Of a stretch of DNA of 64,000 bases, positions 31,401 through 41,989 are shown piece after piece. The notes below the pieces were generated by a model, which had not been told where the DNA came from, searched no databases, and was given only the letters and a program-made list of their open reading frames with translations. This DNA comes from Bicyclus anynana (taxonomy: Eukaryota; Arthropoda; Insecta; Lepidoptera; Nymphalidae), in the NCBI RefSeq assembly GCF_947172395.1, contig NC_069093.1, forward strand, positions 11,257,561 through 11,321,560. The letters run 5' to 3'. Positions within the stretch are counted from its first letter, which is position 1. Each line of letters starts with the position of its first letter. The position numbers were made by a program, and so were the translations under genes.

Positions 31401-32449
31401 AGAGCAGTGGACATTGATTGGCTGCTAATTATGAATGATGATTTTAGAATTAGTCCTTGCTGTGTTCAGGCCCATAAGGCTTCTCACCTATGCCTTGGGA
31501 TGATGGATGCATAGCTTAGTATGATGTTTTGCTAGTAAGTGTACACTGCAAGTGTTGCCCTGTGATATACAAGTTGTTGACAGCCTCATTGGTGCAGTGG
31601 TATATGCAGTGAATTTACAAGACCAATGTCCTGGATTCAATCCGCAGGTGGGCCGATAAAGGTTTTCTTAATCGGTCCAGGTTGTGTAGAAACAGAAAGG
31701 GGTGTGGATTTTCATCCTCCTCCTTAGCTTCCATCTAAGACTGCATCATCACTTGCCATCAGGTGAGATTGTAGTGAATGGAGTGAACTTGTAAAAAATA
31801 TAAAAAATAATTAGATTATGGATATCCACTTAACATTAGAACTATGTGTATTTACTTTAAGTTAGGACCATCTAATTATTTCATCAATTTTAAAGTCTAC
31901 ATTTTGATATGTTAACAAAATGCAGTAGCCAGTTGGTTTGCTATCTCATATTTTTTACATGCAAATAGGTACTCATTATCATAAACAGAATATAGTATCC
32001 AGTTGAGAACAATTTTAAAGAATCTCTATCTTGCATAATCAGTTCAGATAAAATAGGCAATAGATTAATACTTATAACAGCTTGTTTACTAATAAAAACC
32101 TGTAATACGATTATATACCTGTTATATAGAAATGCAACGCATATTTAAGTCGCCGAAAACAAGGTCACATTGTACATACTAAAATATTGAATAATCTATT
32201 TATAAATATGTCATTACATTACAAAGTTTACTTAATTTGATTAACGATATTGTTAAATGACACAAATAATATAATATATTATGCAGAGACATACCTTTTA
32301 CTAGCTCCTAAATCACGATGTATGCAAACCGGGAATGAAAACGCAGAGCTAGAATCCTTGGTGGAGTTCTGGTTTAAATTAATATTTTTTAATCTACTAT
32401 CACCCGTCGAAAGACGTCTCAACAGAAGCACAGCGCGGCCTGTAGGCAT
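25434..32449 (-). CDS. SPATA20: SPATA20-like protein (thioredoxin/DUF255, YyaL family), complete
   Basis: Six coding exons in minus order: 32449-32295, 30225-28609, 28138-27930, 27422-27202, 26782-26647 and 25576-25434. Phases agree at every junction, giving 826 residues; the human protein is close to 790. The N-terminus MPTGRAVLLLRRLSTGDSR is Arg-rich and lacks acidic residues at first, a likely mitochondrial presequence. Family marks: SPYLLQHAHNPVDWYPW, the thioredoxin-like CHWCH, IDREERPDLD, GGWPMSIFLTP, GGTYFPPED, GGFGTAPKFP, HFEKMLYDQAQL, then the glycosidase-like toroid with FLDDYAF and DGAEPSGNS, and a diverged C-terminus. The biochemical role of the family is poorly defined; a redox function is inferred from the CxxC. 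An internal ATG at 30158 has a good context and could give a non-mitochondrial form. Exon 26782-26647 is partly duplicated downstream. Confidence 0.93.
25621..25855 (+). repeat. inverted repeat arm 1 near SPATA20 exon 5
   Basis: Pairs imperfectly with 26869-27063: shared 'actgaagtaaaacttctt', 'ccatctatgag', 'tttcaaagttctcta', 'gaacgccatctactg' and 'atgcctgtagatggcagcac'. Probably two copies of one element in opposite orientation. Confidence 0.8.
26210..26330 (-). mobile_element. non-LTR retrotransposon 3' end inserted in the duplicated block
   Basis: On the minus strand it ends 'gacgaataaagatttttt' followed by repeated ttttttcat units, a LINE-type tail. It splits the intron sequence 'cactactg|tatcagc' that is uninterrupted in the tandem copies. 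Confidence 0.55.
26331..26780 (-). repeat. 148-bp tandem triplication of SPATA20 exon 5 and its donor
   Basis: 'tatcagcagatcgcac' recurs at 26331, 26479 and 26627. Each unit holds about 100 bp of the exon 3' part, the splice donor C|GTGAGT and about 46 bp of intron. Only the highest-coordinate copy (minus-strand first) keeps the acceptor and full exon. Copies differ at a few bases (for example 'gcgcaagcgc' versus 'gcgcgagcgc'). Confidence 0.92.
26869..27063 (-). repeat. inverted repeat arm 2 near SPATA20 exon 5
   Basis: Reverse-complement partner of 25621-25855. The arms bracket exon 5 and its extra copies. Confidence 0.8.
31235..31437 (+). mobile_element. RTE-type LINE 3' fragment
   Basis: Forward copy of the tail seen at 52755-53123: 'gggtcccaaggtgctggaatgg', 'gacatcaagcgggttgca', 'tttggaagtcca' and 'gcagtggac'. 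Frame broken. Confidence 0.7.
31581..31800 (+). mobile_element. SINE family B
   Basis: 'ggtgcagtggtatatgcagt', 'ctggattcaatccgcagg', 'tttcttaatcggtcca', then 'cttccatctaagactgcatc' and an A-rich end. Confidence 0.7.
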
Positions 32450-32620
32450 AATAATTCGATGTACGACTAATAAATCAATACTTTACATGAATCTCTGTAT
32501 TTCATTGCACTTCAATTTGAAAGCTTTCGAATTCGAATCCAAAAATATTTACGTAATTTCAATTTGACAGTGACAGCAAAACATCAACAATAACAATCCG
32601 CCATTTTTTTAATGTTAAGG
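32450..32620. promoter_or_regulatory. SPATA20 5' UTR and promoter region
   Basis: Lies directly upstream of the SPATA20 start. Minus-strand ATGs at about 32602 and 32487 open only very short ORFs before the 32449 ATG. On the plus strand a short frame (32643-32709) ends at an A|GTAAGA donor, so a divergent transcript is possible. The start site is inferred. Confidence 0.35.
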
Positions 32621-33129
32621 CAAAGGTATTGTACTGAACAGCATGAGAATTATTAATTCCGTTTTAATTTTATTTCTAAAGCCGTCTCTTTTCTCCTCTA
32701 CTGCAAATAGTAAGATTTTTTTAACTAGGTAGTTTAAGTAAAACATTACCTTTGTAAAGGTATAAGATTGCACATGCTATTCTTTGGCACTAAAAAGTAG
32801 TAGGTAGTTCAAATTATTTTATTGTGATTTTCGTCATTGTATTCTTTAAATACTAACAGTGTAAAGCTAATTGAAAATTAGTAAAACTATTGTATATTAT
32901 AATTTAATAATTTAATAATTAACATAATATAATCGTTTAAAAACTTATAGGTATCCAAACTATATCGAGTTCTATACATTTATTGGCTTATTGAGATTTT
33001 ACTTACTTAAACCATTTGTAACACTAAACGTTACCGTGACATAACGGACGCCAGCGCCATCTAGAAACTATACTTATAATACGAATTCTGTACATTTTGA
33101 ACATTCTGTACATTGAAGATATTTTGAAA

Positions 33130-33545
33130 CTTTTTGTTGGGGGGCATTATATAACCGATACTGAAGCTAAAAATATTTTTTTTTCGATTTTTTGCATGTC
33201 TGTCTGTATGTCCGAGTTTTTTGTTATTCGGGCATCACGCTGAAACTACTGAATGAACTCAAATGAAACTTGGCACGGTTTAAGACCATAATACGAAGAA
33301 GGTGATAGGATATTTGCGAAATTTATTGCAAAAATAAAATAAAAAGGGGTGGAATAGGGGTTGAAAGTTTGTATGGAAAGCCCTTCATTTTTAGAGTAAC
33401 AATTTATAAATTTGTTTATAAATCAAAACAAATGAAAAAATACGAAATATAATGGGATTCAAAAATTTTTAAAATTAAAACTCTAAAGTGGTGAAATAGG
33501 GCTTGAAAGTTATGATTTCCACGCGGACGAAGTTCAAAATATAGT
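33130..33545 (+). repeat. interspersed repeat ending 'cacgcggacgaagtt'
   Basis: 'gcatgtctgtctgtatgtccg', 'ctgaaactactgaatgaac', 'aaacttggcacgg' and the terminal 'ccacgcggacgaag' are typical of a widespread lepidopteran non-autonomous element. Confidence 0.55.
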
Positions 33546-33752
33546 ATTTCAACGTTAAGATTTATTGCTCATGATTTTGTGTAGGCGCTATTGTGAAAAA
33601 CTACGGCTTAAAAGCACAGGATGAAGGCATTCACTAAGAGATATCACGGAACCGCAATTACGGTATTTTGTACGTGTATGCAGTGCGCCAAGATCCAACC
33701 TCATTAATTATTTCAATGCACTCATGAGACCCTTAGGGGATTTATACCACGC

Positions 33753-35852
33753 ATGCGCCAGAATCTGGACGCCATTCTCACTTTCAATGCAACACGGCAT
33801 GTTTTGACGTATAGCGTATTCTTTAATGCTCGCCGCAACCATAAACTTAATGAGTTCTTGACACGAAATGTCGTTTTACAAATTTTTGGAAATGCAGTAC
33901 AGTGTGGATTTGCCCTTATGATAGTGATTCAACGAATAGATAACGGTAAGTGTTGAATTTATGTTATGGTTTTCTAAAATAGGTTAGGGTTGATTTTTAA
34001 TATGTAAACAAATGCAAAAAATTGCATTAGATGTCTTGATACGTTCGTTATCTACATATATGATATTTATGATCTTAATTAAAAATATTAAAAAAATGCT
34101 TCCTAATTTCATTCATTATAGCCTATTTGTATGAACTTTTCCATTGGTTTCGTTTTGAACATGTTGTAAATTCGAATTATGTTTGTAGATTAAGATAGAT
34201 AACTTCATCTAGCTAAATAAAAATCTCTTACGAATTTTGTCTAAGCTCAGATAGATTTATTTATTTCTTGTGATTCTCCGTGTAGTGTAAATTACATAAT
34301 GTCAGGAAAACTACAATTGTTTTCTAAATTAAATACTATAAAAAAAAATTTTTTAGGGTTCTCTAGTAAAATTTAGTAGATAGTTACTCGTAGGTATTTG
34401 GAGATATTTTTTTTGTGAAATAAATGATCCAATAAACTTACCCAGTACTTCGATATAGGAGGAGAACGTGGTTTATCTACATTTTGCACGTGTTAAAAAA
34501 GGGGGCGATGTTGCACGGTGAATGAAACGACACGTTGCCATGGCAACGTCAAGAGGGTTCCAGCCCTCAGGGCCGATGCGCTTTCCTCTTTCCTTCCCCT
34601 AAACGATAAATTTGCTTGTTAGAGATTGGCTGATTTCCTGTTGTTTAGTCAAGTGCATAAAACTTTGCTACCTAAGAAATAATTAGCAATATTTTATCTC
34701 TGAACATGAAATATATTTCCAAAATAATCTTAGTGATCGATACTGATGTCAATAATGCAATCAGTAAAATTTTCATCTGTCTGTATGTTCGGTATAGAAA
34801 CAAAAACTACTCGACGGATTTTAACGAAACTTGGTATTATTCTTCATACTCCTGGGCAGGTTGTAGTATACTTTTCATCACGCTACGATCAATAGGAGCA
34901 GTGAAGGGAAACGTTGGGAAAACGGGAGAAGTTACTTTATTTTTACAGCGATACTACTGTAAGGGCTGGATTAACGAGGTCTGAGGGGCGGATGAAGTCA
35001 AGGGCGTTCGCTAGTTCTTAAAGAAAATTAATGTTTTACATTCCTCCATTAAATTTATCCTTGGCGAAAGCGAAAGGCTGGTGACCCTTTTTAGGGTTCT
35101 GTAGTTCACAAGGAACCCTTATAGTACCCCACCACGTTAGTCCGTTTTTTTTCCGATTTATAAGTGCCGCAGATTCCGTCTGTCTGTCTGTCTGTCATTC
35201 TTACGTCTTTTCAAGAAACCCTATGGAAAGCTGTACCGTACCTACTGTAATTTAGCATAAGGATTAAAAATTAAAAATGTAAAAATAGTCGTAAAATAAG
35301 TCGTATCGTGAAAAAATATATCGTATTTTTTAGACATTTTCAACTATACTTTTTAATAGATAGGCACTGTCCGCCATGATGGTCTAGGTGGTCTAGGATA
35401 CCTGTGCCATTACGTCAAAGAAGTTGTGTAGCTATAGATTTTTAAAAACCATGATTTTTAATATTTACCTATCTACACCGTTAGTGTAGTAGTCCACTGT
35501 GACCATCTTTGTATTTCATAATAAGTAGATCTTAAATGTTTAGTCTACCCTCTGAAACTTTTAAGTTACTTATAATTTTGTGTATGACTTGGGTAAGGCA
35601 TTTTGCATACTGGCGTTTGGATGGTAATAACACCTCACGATAACTGAAAAAGTTAAATATTACCATTGAGTTTTTTTTGTTTCAGGCGCACCAGTCGCTA
35701 AGGAGAGCTTATTAGAACAACGTGCCTTATTATCATCTATAGTCTATAACCGTCTTTCGCCACTATCCATCGAAGTCAAAAAGTCCAAAAAAAAACTGTC
35801 CCACTCAGTAATTTTTCGGTCCAAATCTGTCCAAAACTTACCATTTCCATAA
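33753..35852 (+). CDS. candidate two-exon small ORF, unrecognised
   Basis: Exon 33753-33945 ends at AACG|GTAAGTG, a near-consensus donor. Exon 35686-35852 follows 'gttttttttgtttcag', a strong acceptor. Joining them keeps one frame open for 119 codons, with stop TAA at 35850. An in-frame stop lies upstream of the ATG. The product is basic towards its C-terminus (KKSKKKL) and has a hydrophobic stretch around VVLQIFGNAVQCGFALMIVI. I do not recognise a family. Alternative: these are 5' leader exons of the rhomboid gene at 36069, the second running on to its ATG. The splice sites are good, but the coding claim is weak. Confidence 0.3.
34534..34547. promoter_or_regulatory. perfect palindromic RFX X-box-like motif
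   Basis: GTTGCCATGGCAAC, a perfect match to the two half-sites bound by RFX factors; the palindrome extends to 34532-34549. It lies 1.5 kb upstream of the rhomboid ATG and 2.1 kb upstream of SPATA20, in a local GC-richer patch (34490-34620). Confidence 0.5.
34790..35020 (+). repeat. repeat E-like interspersed element
   Basis: 'ctgtctgtatgttcgg', 'actactcgacggattttaac', 'gaaacttggtatt', then 'gggctggattaacgaggtct'. Non-coding. Confidence 0.5.
35085..35130 (+). repeat. repeat G ('agggttc...gaaccctta')
   Basis: Short inverted-repeat block 'tagggttctgtagttcac' and 'ggaacccttatag', related to 48430-48480 and 59863-59905. Confidence 0.5.
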
Positions 35853-36068
35853 TTTAAAAGTTTTTCGATAAATTTTACAATATACACGTGTATAATGGGG
35901 ACTTGAGGGTGTTTGGAAATATGTTCCACATTTGAAAAAAAGACTTATTTTAAAATTTAAATATCGAACATCGAAGTGCTGTGTATATGTTTTTTTTTTT
36001 AATTTATTTAAAGCCCTAGATACCAGATCTTAAAGGCCTATGTATATGTGTGTGCCAGTGTTGTCATC

Positions 36069-39000
36069 ATGTCGGTCTGGGTACAGGGCAGTGGCGACGG
36101 GGCCCGCGCGCCGTCCGTCACTGTCCTGTCCGCTAACACGTCAATGGAGTCCGGGATTGAGGCCGGGGTCCTCCCGACCGTCACGGGGTCTCTCGCCTCG
36201 GCCAGGGACTCGTTGGGCTCGCTGTCGAGAGCAGCGGAGCCCCTCTACGATACAGATCATACAGATCTCGGTTCAGAGTTGGACGAGGCGGAGATTCGGC
36301 GGGAGTTGATGCACGATGTAAGTTGAACACTTAAATTGTATAAAAAATAGCAGACCACCTGTGTGGCTGAGCCATGTAGTTCTACGGAGATAATATAAAG
36401 CCTCATTACTCGTCAGCGTGTACATTATCAGTAATGTAGCTTTCTGTTGGTGAAAGATTTTTTATAATCGGTCTAGTAGTTTCGCAAATGGTGTCTTATA
36501 ATAAAGTAGGCTATAATTGTTAGAACTAAGAAAACTGTGAAAATTTATTTGTGTTTTTTGTTTTTCAGAAATGGCGCCTCCTATTTGATAGGGTAAGTTC
36601 ATATGTATTTGTCTTATTTAAATGAAAGCAAACCTTTGTATTTTAAAACTTGTTTAAATACCTAATATTTATAGGGTATATGTTAAGATTTTGTATATAA
36701 TCTTAACACATTCCCAATCAATAGACAAAATCCCAATGATCACCAATTCACCATGTCCACAGACCAATCATCCTACAGAACATTTCTCCCACCTACCACA
36801 TAGTACCTTCTTCAACAGTATTCATAACTACTTATGGTAGACAGATATAAGTAGGTACAAAGTTTTTGATCACGTCACTCAATAACTACTTTATTATTTA
36901 AATCTACGTATAATCCATACGGCTATTAGTTTTATATTTGGATTTATCTATGTTAATACATAAAAGGATATTAAAAAGTTCATTCCTACCAATAGGTACA
37001 TGTCAGTGTCCTAAAATAACCATGGAATCATAGGCCAAATACCTATGAACCATCGGTTTAATGTATTCACAATTGCCTAATAATATAAAACATCGAAATT
37101 TATTACATAATATTTTATATTGTTAATATACAATGATATTATACTATGACTCACAGGTTAGAAAAAATATAGGTAGGGCGTTTGTTAAAAAAATATATCG
37201 ATTTTGGCTAAATAGAGAATGAAATTAAAAAGAAAATAAAGGCATAGGACGTCACGTAACTTACAGCATAAATGCAACTGCATAATACTCGTATAGACAG
37301 ACCTATAATATTGAATTTATATTTCTATAAAGGTAAATATTTTTCTAGAGAATCAAAATCTCAAGATACAATAATACTAATTGATTATGAAACACGGCTA
37401 AAACTCACGTGATATTAGGTCGGAGTATGCCCGACTAGTTTCGAACCCATACGGGGCCCTTAGTCATGAGCTGGTTCTTGCATCGCGGCACGATCCAAAC
37501 TGAACTGTTCGAAACTAGTCGGGCATACTCCGACCTAATATAACGTGAGTTTTAGCCGTATTTCATAATCAATTCATATGAATAACACTCACGATAGTTT
37601 AAATTCTAAAATACAATAATAAATAGTAAGATGACAAATCACCGTGCCTACAAAATCACCGCAAAAAGTGTTCCAAGCTTAGCTACTTCACTTAGCACCA
37701 CTAAGCACTATTTATGTTTACTTACATTATACATATATTTATGTGTGCATATATATAGTTTTTACACTTCATGAACACACAACTCTAGATTGTAGAGGGA
37801 ATATTTAGGCCTCAGTTTCGACGCGCTAGTGCCATGTCTAATACTGTAAAATATCGTTGTTTAAAACTAAGTAATCTATGATTGCATAATGTAGACACAA
37901 AATACCTATCCTTATCGTAGTTATTGTCATTTAACAATGTGGTTTTCGTATTCTCTCAATATTTTCTGGATGGGGATTGAACCTGGTACCTTTATGATTT
38001 CAGATCGTCAACCATTCGTATTAGTAATTAAGGTGATGGGTGCTCCGTAGAACAATACCAAGCTCTCGAAATGTGAATGTTTTAAACATGCAATTTGTGA
38101 ATATTTCGTCGACACAAAAAACCGGGTCGTCCAAAATCAAATACACTTTCAGCATAAACATGAGCGTTGGATTGTTGAAGCACCGCATATTTCATAAAAG
38201 TGTCGTTTACGATGTCGAAACGAATTTCATAGAATACTTATTTTTTTGTTTTCGACTGATTAAAATGTACAGAAGCGGGATACAAAATGTTTAAAACAGA
38301 AGATAAAAAGTGGCGGTAGCGCCTTGGATCAAACGCTGTCTTGTCACGTAGGGGACATTGAGATAATACTTACTGTTGCGCTGATAGGGGCGCTTTTTTC
38401 GTTTTTTGTCCTCTAATTTTTGGAAATGGGCAAAGTTATTACAACAATACACATAAGACATAGGACGAGAGACGGTGACCACAAGTCAAACTTAAATTAT
38501 CTCCTTAGCGACGGTGACCGCACTTAGATGTAGGGGCTAATTAGGTTCCCGATCGTGATCGCTTGATCATGGGATATTAATTAATATATTTGGGTGAAGA
38601 GGTCCAATGAAGGAATTTGATTCATTTATTTTGACATACCTAAATATTTATCTTGTTAAGTTAATTCTTAAATTGTTATTTTAACATTACCTTTAATAAT
38701 TGTGTTACCGTCTCAGTGAAAAATATAGCTGTTTGTTGTACCTTAGGATAAATGTTTTGTTTAAGGACTAGGTATGTGGAGGTAAAAATGTAAAGTACAT
38801 TAATATTAATAGTGGTTGATAGTAATGATTCTAATATCTCTTCTTTATCTTCTATTATTCTTTGCATGTACAACAAAGATCCTTAAAATAAAACAAAACA
38901 TTCATTACGTGAAGTTTTTTTGTGATTTTGTAACACTAATTTAAGTTCTCGCCATAAAGTACTAATTGAAAAGCTAATTGAAAAATATTAACGTTTATAA

Positions 39001-39422
39001 ATTATTTCCGAAATTCTTGTAAAATCTTACACCCAGCTCTTAGATTATCATATTAATGCGAAGAAGAATGGGCGGTTATTATGACAGTTCGGTTGCTCAG
39101 TTGAACACTTTGCCCTACGTGACCGTATAGTTTCCAGTAGGTGTGAATATTATATTAACGACTTCATCTTATCTGCAGTTCGATCCCGAAGGCTTTGGCG
39201 AGATTCCGTGGCCAGACTTCCTACAGACCCTGCAGCATCCAGATTTTATAGCACAGGTGCCACCACACAAACGTGAGGTAAATAAATAGTTGCTCATCTG
39301 TCAAAATTTTCGTTTTACCAATACGTCATTGCAATAATGTTTTTTTTTTGTTACAGATACTGTTAGATAAAGCTCGAAGTGCTACGAGTGCAGCTATTAC
39401 CTTTCAAGAGTTTGTGAATGTG
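36069..39422 (+). CDS. EF-hand rhomboid protease (RHBDL1/3, rhomboid-4 type), 5' part
   Basis: Four coding exons, all phase 0: 36069-36317, 36569-36592, 39179-39277 and 39357-39422, giving 146 residues so far. The N-terminus is Ser/Ala-rich and acidic at the end (DLGSELDEAEIRREL). Then KWRLLFDR joins FDPEGFGEIPWPDFLQTL, an EF-hand-like helix-loop-helix, followed by PPHKREILLDKARS and ITFQEFVNV, a second EF-hand half. This order matches the cytosolic part of RHBDL1/RHBDL3-type rhomboids. The membrane domain with its Ser-His dyad should follow but no exon was recognised up to 64000, so the gene likely runs beyond the window. The second exon is only 24 nt. ATG at 36069 is the first in frame; a further 5' leader exon is likely. 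Confidence 0.85.
37388..37570. mobile_element. element with about 65-bp terminal inverted repeats
   Basis: Left arm about 37388-37443 and right arm about 37508-37570 are near-perfect inverted copies ('ttaggtcggagtatgcccga' is in the left arm). The spacer holds 'catacggggcccttagtcat'. 'cgaaactagtcgggc' beside it recalls the GAAAC segment of Penelope terminal regions. Confidence 0.7.
37648..37850 (+). repeat. repeat H, short copy
   Basis: Same blocks as 5826-6520 with an internal deletion: 'aaaatcaccgcaaaaagt', 'atagtttttacacttcatga' and 'gcgctagtgcc'. Confidence 0.6.
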
Positions 39423-41333
39423 GTAAGTCTTTATTTTTCTTTGAGATAGAAATATTTTTAGGGTTACCGTGGTTTCAGGTGAGAGATTACTAGGGTTATG
39501 TACTCTTTCACTTAATAAAATCCTAAAGTGTTTTTGTTTTTTTTTTGTGCATCTTTTAGGATCTAACTAACATTTTACTTTCATAGAATGAATCAGTGTT
39601 TGATGTGTTCATTCAGCGTTTGTTCCTTAGACCTACAGAACCTTTTTTTTAATACACCTATACATAGATGATAGATGAGATGAGATGCGACGTACACATC
39701 TCAAAAAGTACGTAATATACACATCTATATACATATATTTTTTAAACTTGAATTTTTTGTCTATGTACAGATATAGGTATGGTTTCTTGAATATGGCTCA
39801 TACTCAAGAAAGGACTCTATTATTTATGTAAAGTTTGCGTATATCATAACTCAATTATCATTTAAAAAAAGCGTGTTTTTGCCGAATTTGAAGTTAACGT
39901 AAATTATTATCTTAGATCAATAATTGTTGAAGATCTACAGTCACAATTCACAGCACAGTACCTACTGGGAGTACTTGTTACTTTATGTCTATACATATAT
40001 GTTACGTTATCAAGTATTAAAATCCATAATTAATATACCTACCTACCAAGGCCTACCAATACATATATAACCTCGATTTGCATTATACAAAAAAAGCTCA
40101 AAAAAGGTAGTTCGTAATATCAGCTGTAACACTGACCCTTCCTAACTATACAAGACAACTAAATTAAGATCCGACGCCGATTAGATTACCCCTCACCCAG
40201 GCAGGTCCACGACTGAGGCTCGACTACAGCTCGATACTACGGATTTACTTTTGTTGTCTTGATAAAGGCCAAGGGTTCTGCCAAGGCCTAAACCAAAAAG
40301 TTACGTTAGGGTCTATCACAGACGATCGATTGCAGTTGGCTGGAAATGCAAATATAGTTAGACGACTTCGCTGAGAAAACAGTAATGTGTAAAGTAAAAA
40401 AAAATAGGGAAGTGTATTTATATTTAAAGAGCATTTTGGAAACATTAATAAGCGATTTTTATTTTGATTAACCAAATTTTAATATGAAGAAGGTTTATAG
40501 TAATTCTTTTAGGACGGATTTTTAACGATAACACTGACACGATCAAAACATTTAAAAAATAAAATCTGCCTCAGAAGTTTTAAATATTTCAAAAATAAAA
40601 ATTCTGGCTCAGCTGTTTATTCGCTTAGATTCTATTCCCGTAGGAATGTCTAGAATAAGTTATGTAGTAAATATACCTGACCATGATCTTTTTGTGCCAA
40701 TTTTCATTCGGATTTGTTTTATCTTTCCTGAATTGCAAAATAAGGTAACTAATGTTACTTAATTTTTAACAGATATTTAATCCTGTTTCGCCGACATTTT
40801 GTCTGACCGATTTTCATATCGATCGTGTGTACCAGGCCTAAAACGTGTCCAGGTTTAGATCGGAGTTCTTATCGGCGTTTTTACTGTCGCTTCGAAATAC
40901 GATAAGGCCTGTACGATTTATATGGTGGACATTTATTTTTGTAGAGTAAAGATATATTATCTTAAATGCGTATTAACACTGAGCACAGTCATTTATTGTT
41001 TCTTTGATCGCTTTGTGTCTGTGACTGGATTGTTTATGTTTTTTCTTATTCTGGAGCTGATTCTTCAGGACTTATATAATAATACGTATCTTTATGTATT
41101 CAAGTTTTTTTTAACTTGAATACATAAAGATACGTATTATTAATATATGTATTTAAATAGCGAAAAATCGAAAATTACATGGGAAAATCGCGGACATAAT
41201 ATAGTATCGGGTTGAATTGAGGACGTACTTATTTAGATGTTGTTAAATATTATTTATTATAAGAAATGTATATACTGGATTTAGAAACACGCTGCGTTAT
41301 ATATGACATAAAATTTTAGCTTTGTTCGTTCAT
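39423..41333. other. probable start of a long rhomboid intron
   Basis: GT donor at 39423 after FVNV. AT-rich; a perfect inverted repeat lies at 41077-41142. No exon, RNA gene or known element was otherwise recognised. Confidence 0.55.
41077..41142. repeat. 30-bp perfect inverted repeat
   Basis: Arms about 41077-41106 and 41112-41142 are perfect complements ('tacgtatctttatgtattca' in the left arm) around a short T-rich loop. Confidence 0.9.
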
Positions 41334-41335
41334 TT

Positions 41336-41430
41336 GTTATCAACCCATATTCGGCTCACTGCTGAGAGGGGTTAGGCCAATAGTCTACCACGCTGGCCCA
41401 ATGCGGATTGGCAGACTTCACGCAAAGAAT
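41336..41430 (-). mobile_element. SINE family A, 3' tail fragment
   Basis: 'caacccatattcggctcact', 'gaggggttaggccaatagtc', 'ccacgctggcccaatgcgg' and 'gcagacttcacgc' in reverse-tail order. Confidence 0.75.
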
Positions 41431-41989
41431 TTATAGCGTATACCTCTAAAATGAGGGAGATCTGGCCATGACAACTTAGTCCAACATGTTGTAAATATAT
41501 ACCCACTCTGTTGATCTTTATTTAATTAGCTAAACTAATAACCCATAATAATCGTTAAAGTAAACAAAAAATAATTTAAAGGCTCATAAAACGCAAGGTG
41601 TCACGATTATCAGATAAAAAGGTTCCAATTTAATTTAGGACCCGTTTTAAAATAATTAGACACCCTGATTAGTGCGCATACATCACATAACGCCATCAGT
41701 TGAGGTGCCTTCGATTAATTAAAACCCGGGTTTATATATATTTGCATAAAGGAATCTTAAGAAGCACTTAATTATGCCCAAAAGTGTCCCATAAATTATT
41801 GACTCGATCGTCCGCCTTTGAAATTAAGTTATTACTTTAAAAGGTTCGTGCTAACTATATTATCTCTGCAGGTAGGAGTATATCTGATCGGGACCTTGAA
41901 GATCTTAATTTAGATTCTAAAGATACTGACGCAAGCTCTTTAGTTAGGCAGATAAGTGTGCTTTTGTCAAAACTGAAATTCAATTCATT

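Larger units (their letters stand above)
30226..32294 (-). other. SPATA20 intron 1
   Basis: Donor AAAAG|GTATGT at 32295/32294 and acceptor 'gtgttctag' at 30226. It contains a short inverted repeat near 30490-30522, an RTE fragment and a family B SINE. No other exon was recognised. Confidence 0.85.
36593..39178 (+). other. rhomboid intron 2
   Basis: Contains the inverted-repeat element 37388-37570, a repeat H copy and otherwise AT-rich DNA. No exon was recognised. Confidence 0.7.

Noticed and set aside
32643..32709. Divergent first exon with a presequence-like start
   Set aside because: Only 22 codons, and no following exon could be found; kept as a remark on the SPATA20 promoter.
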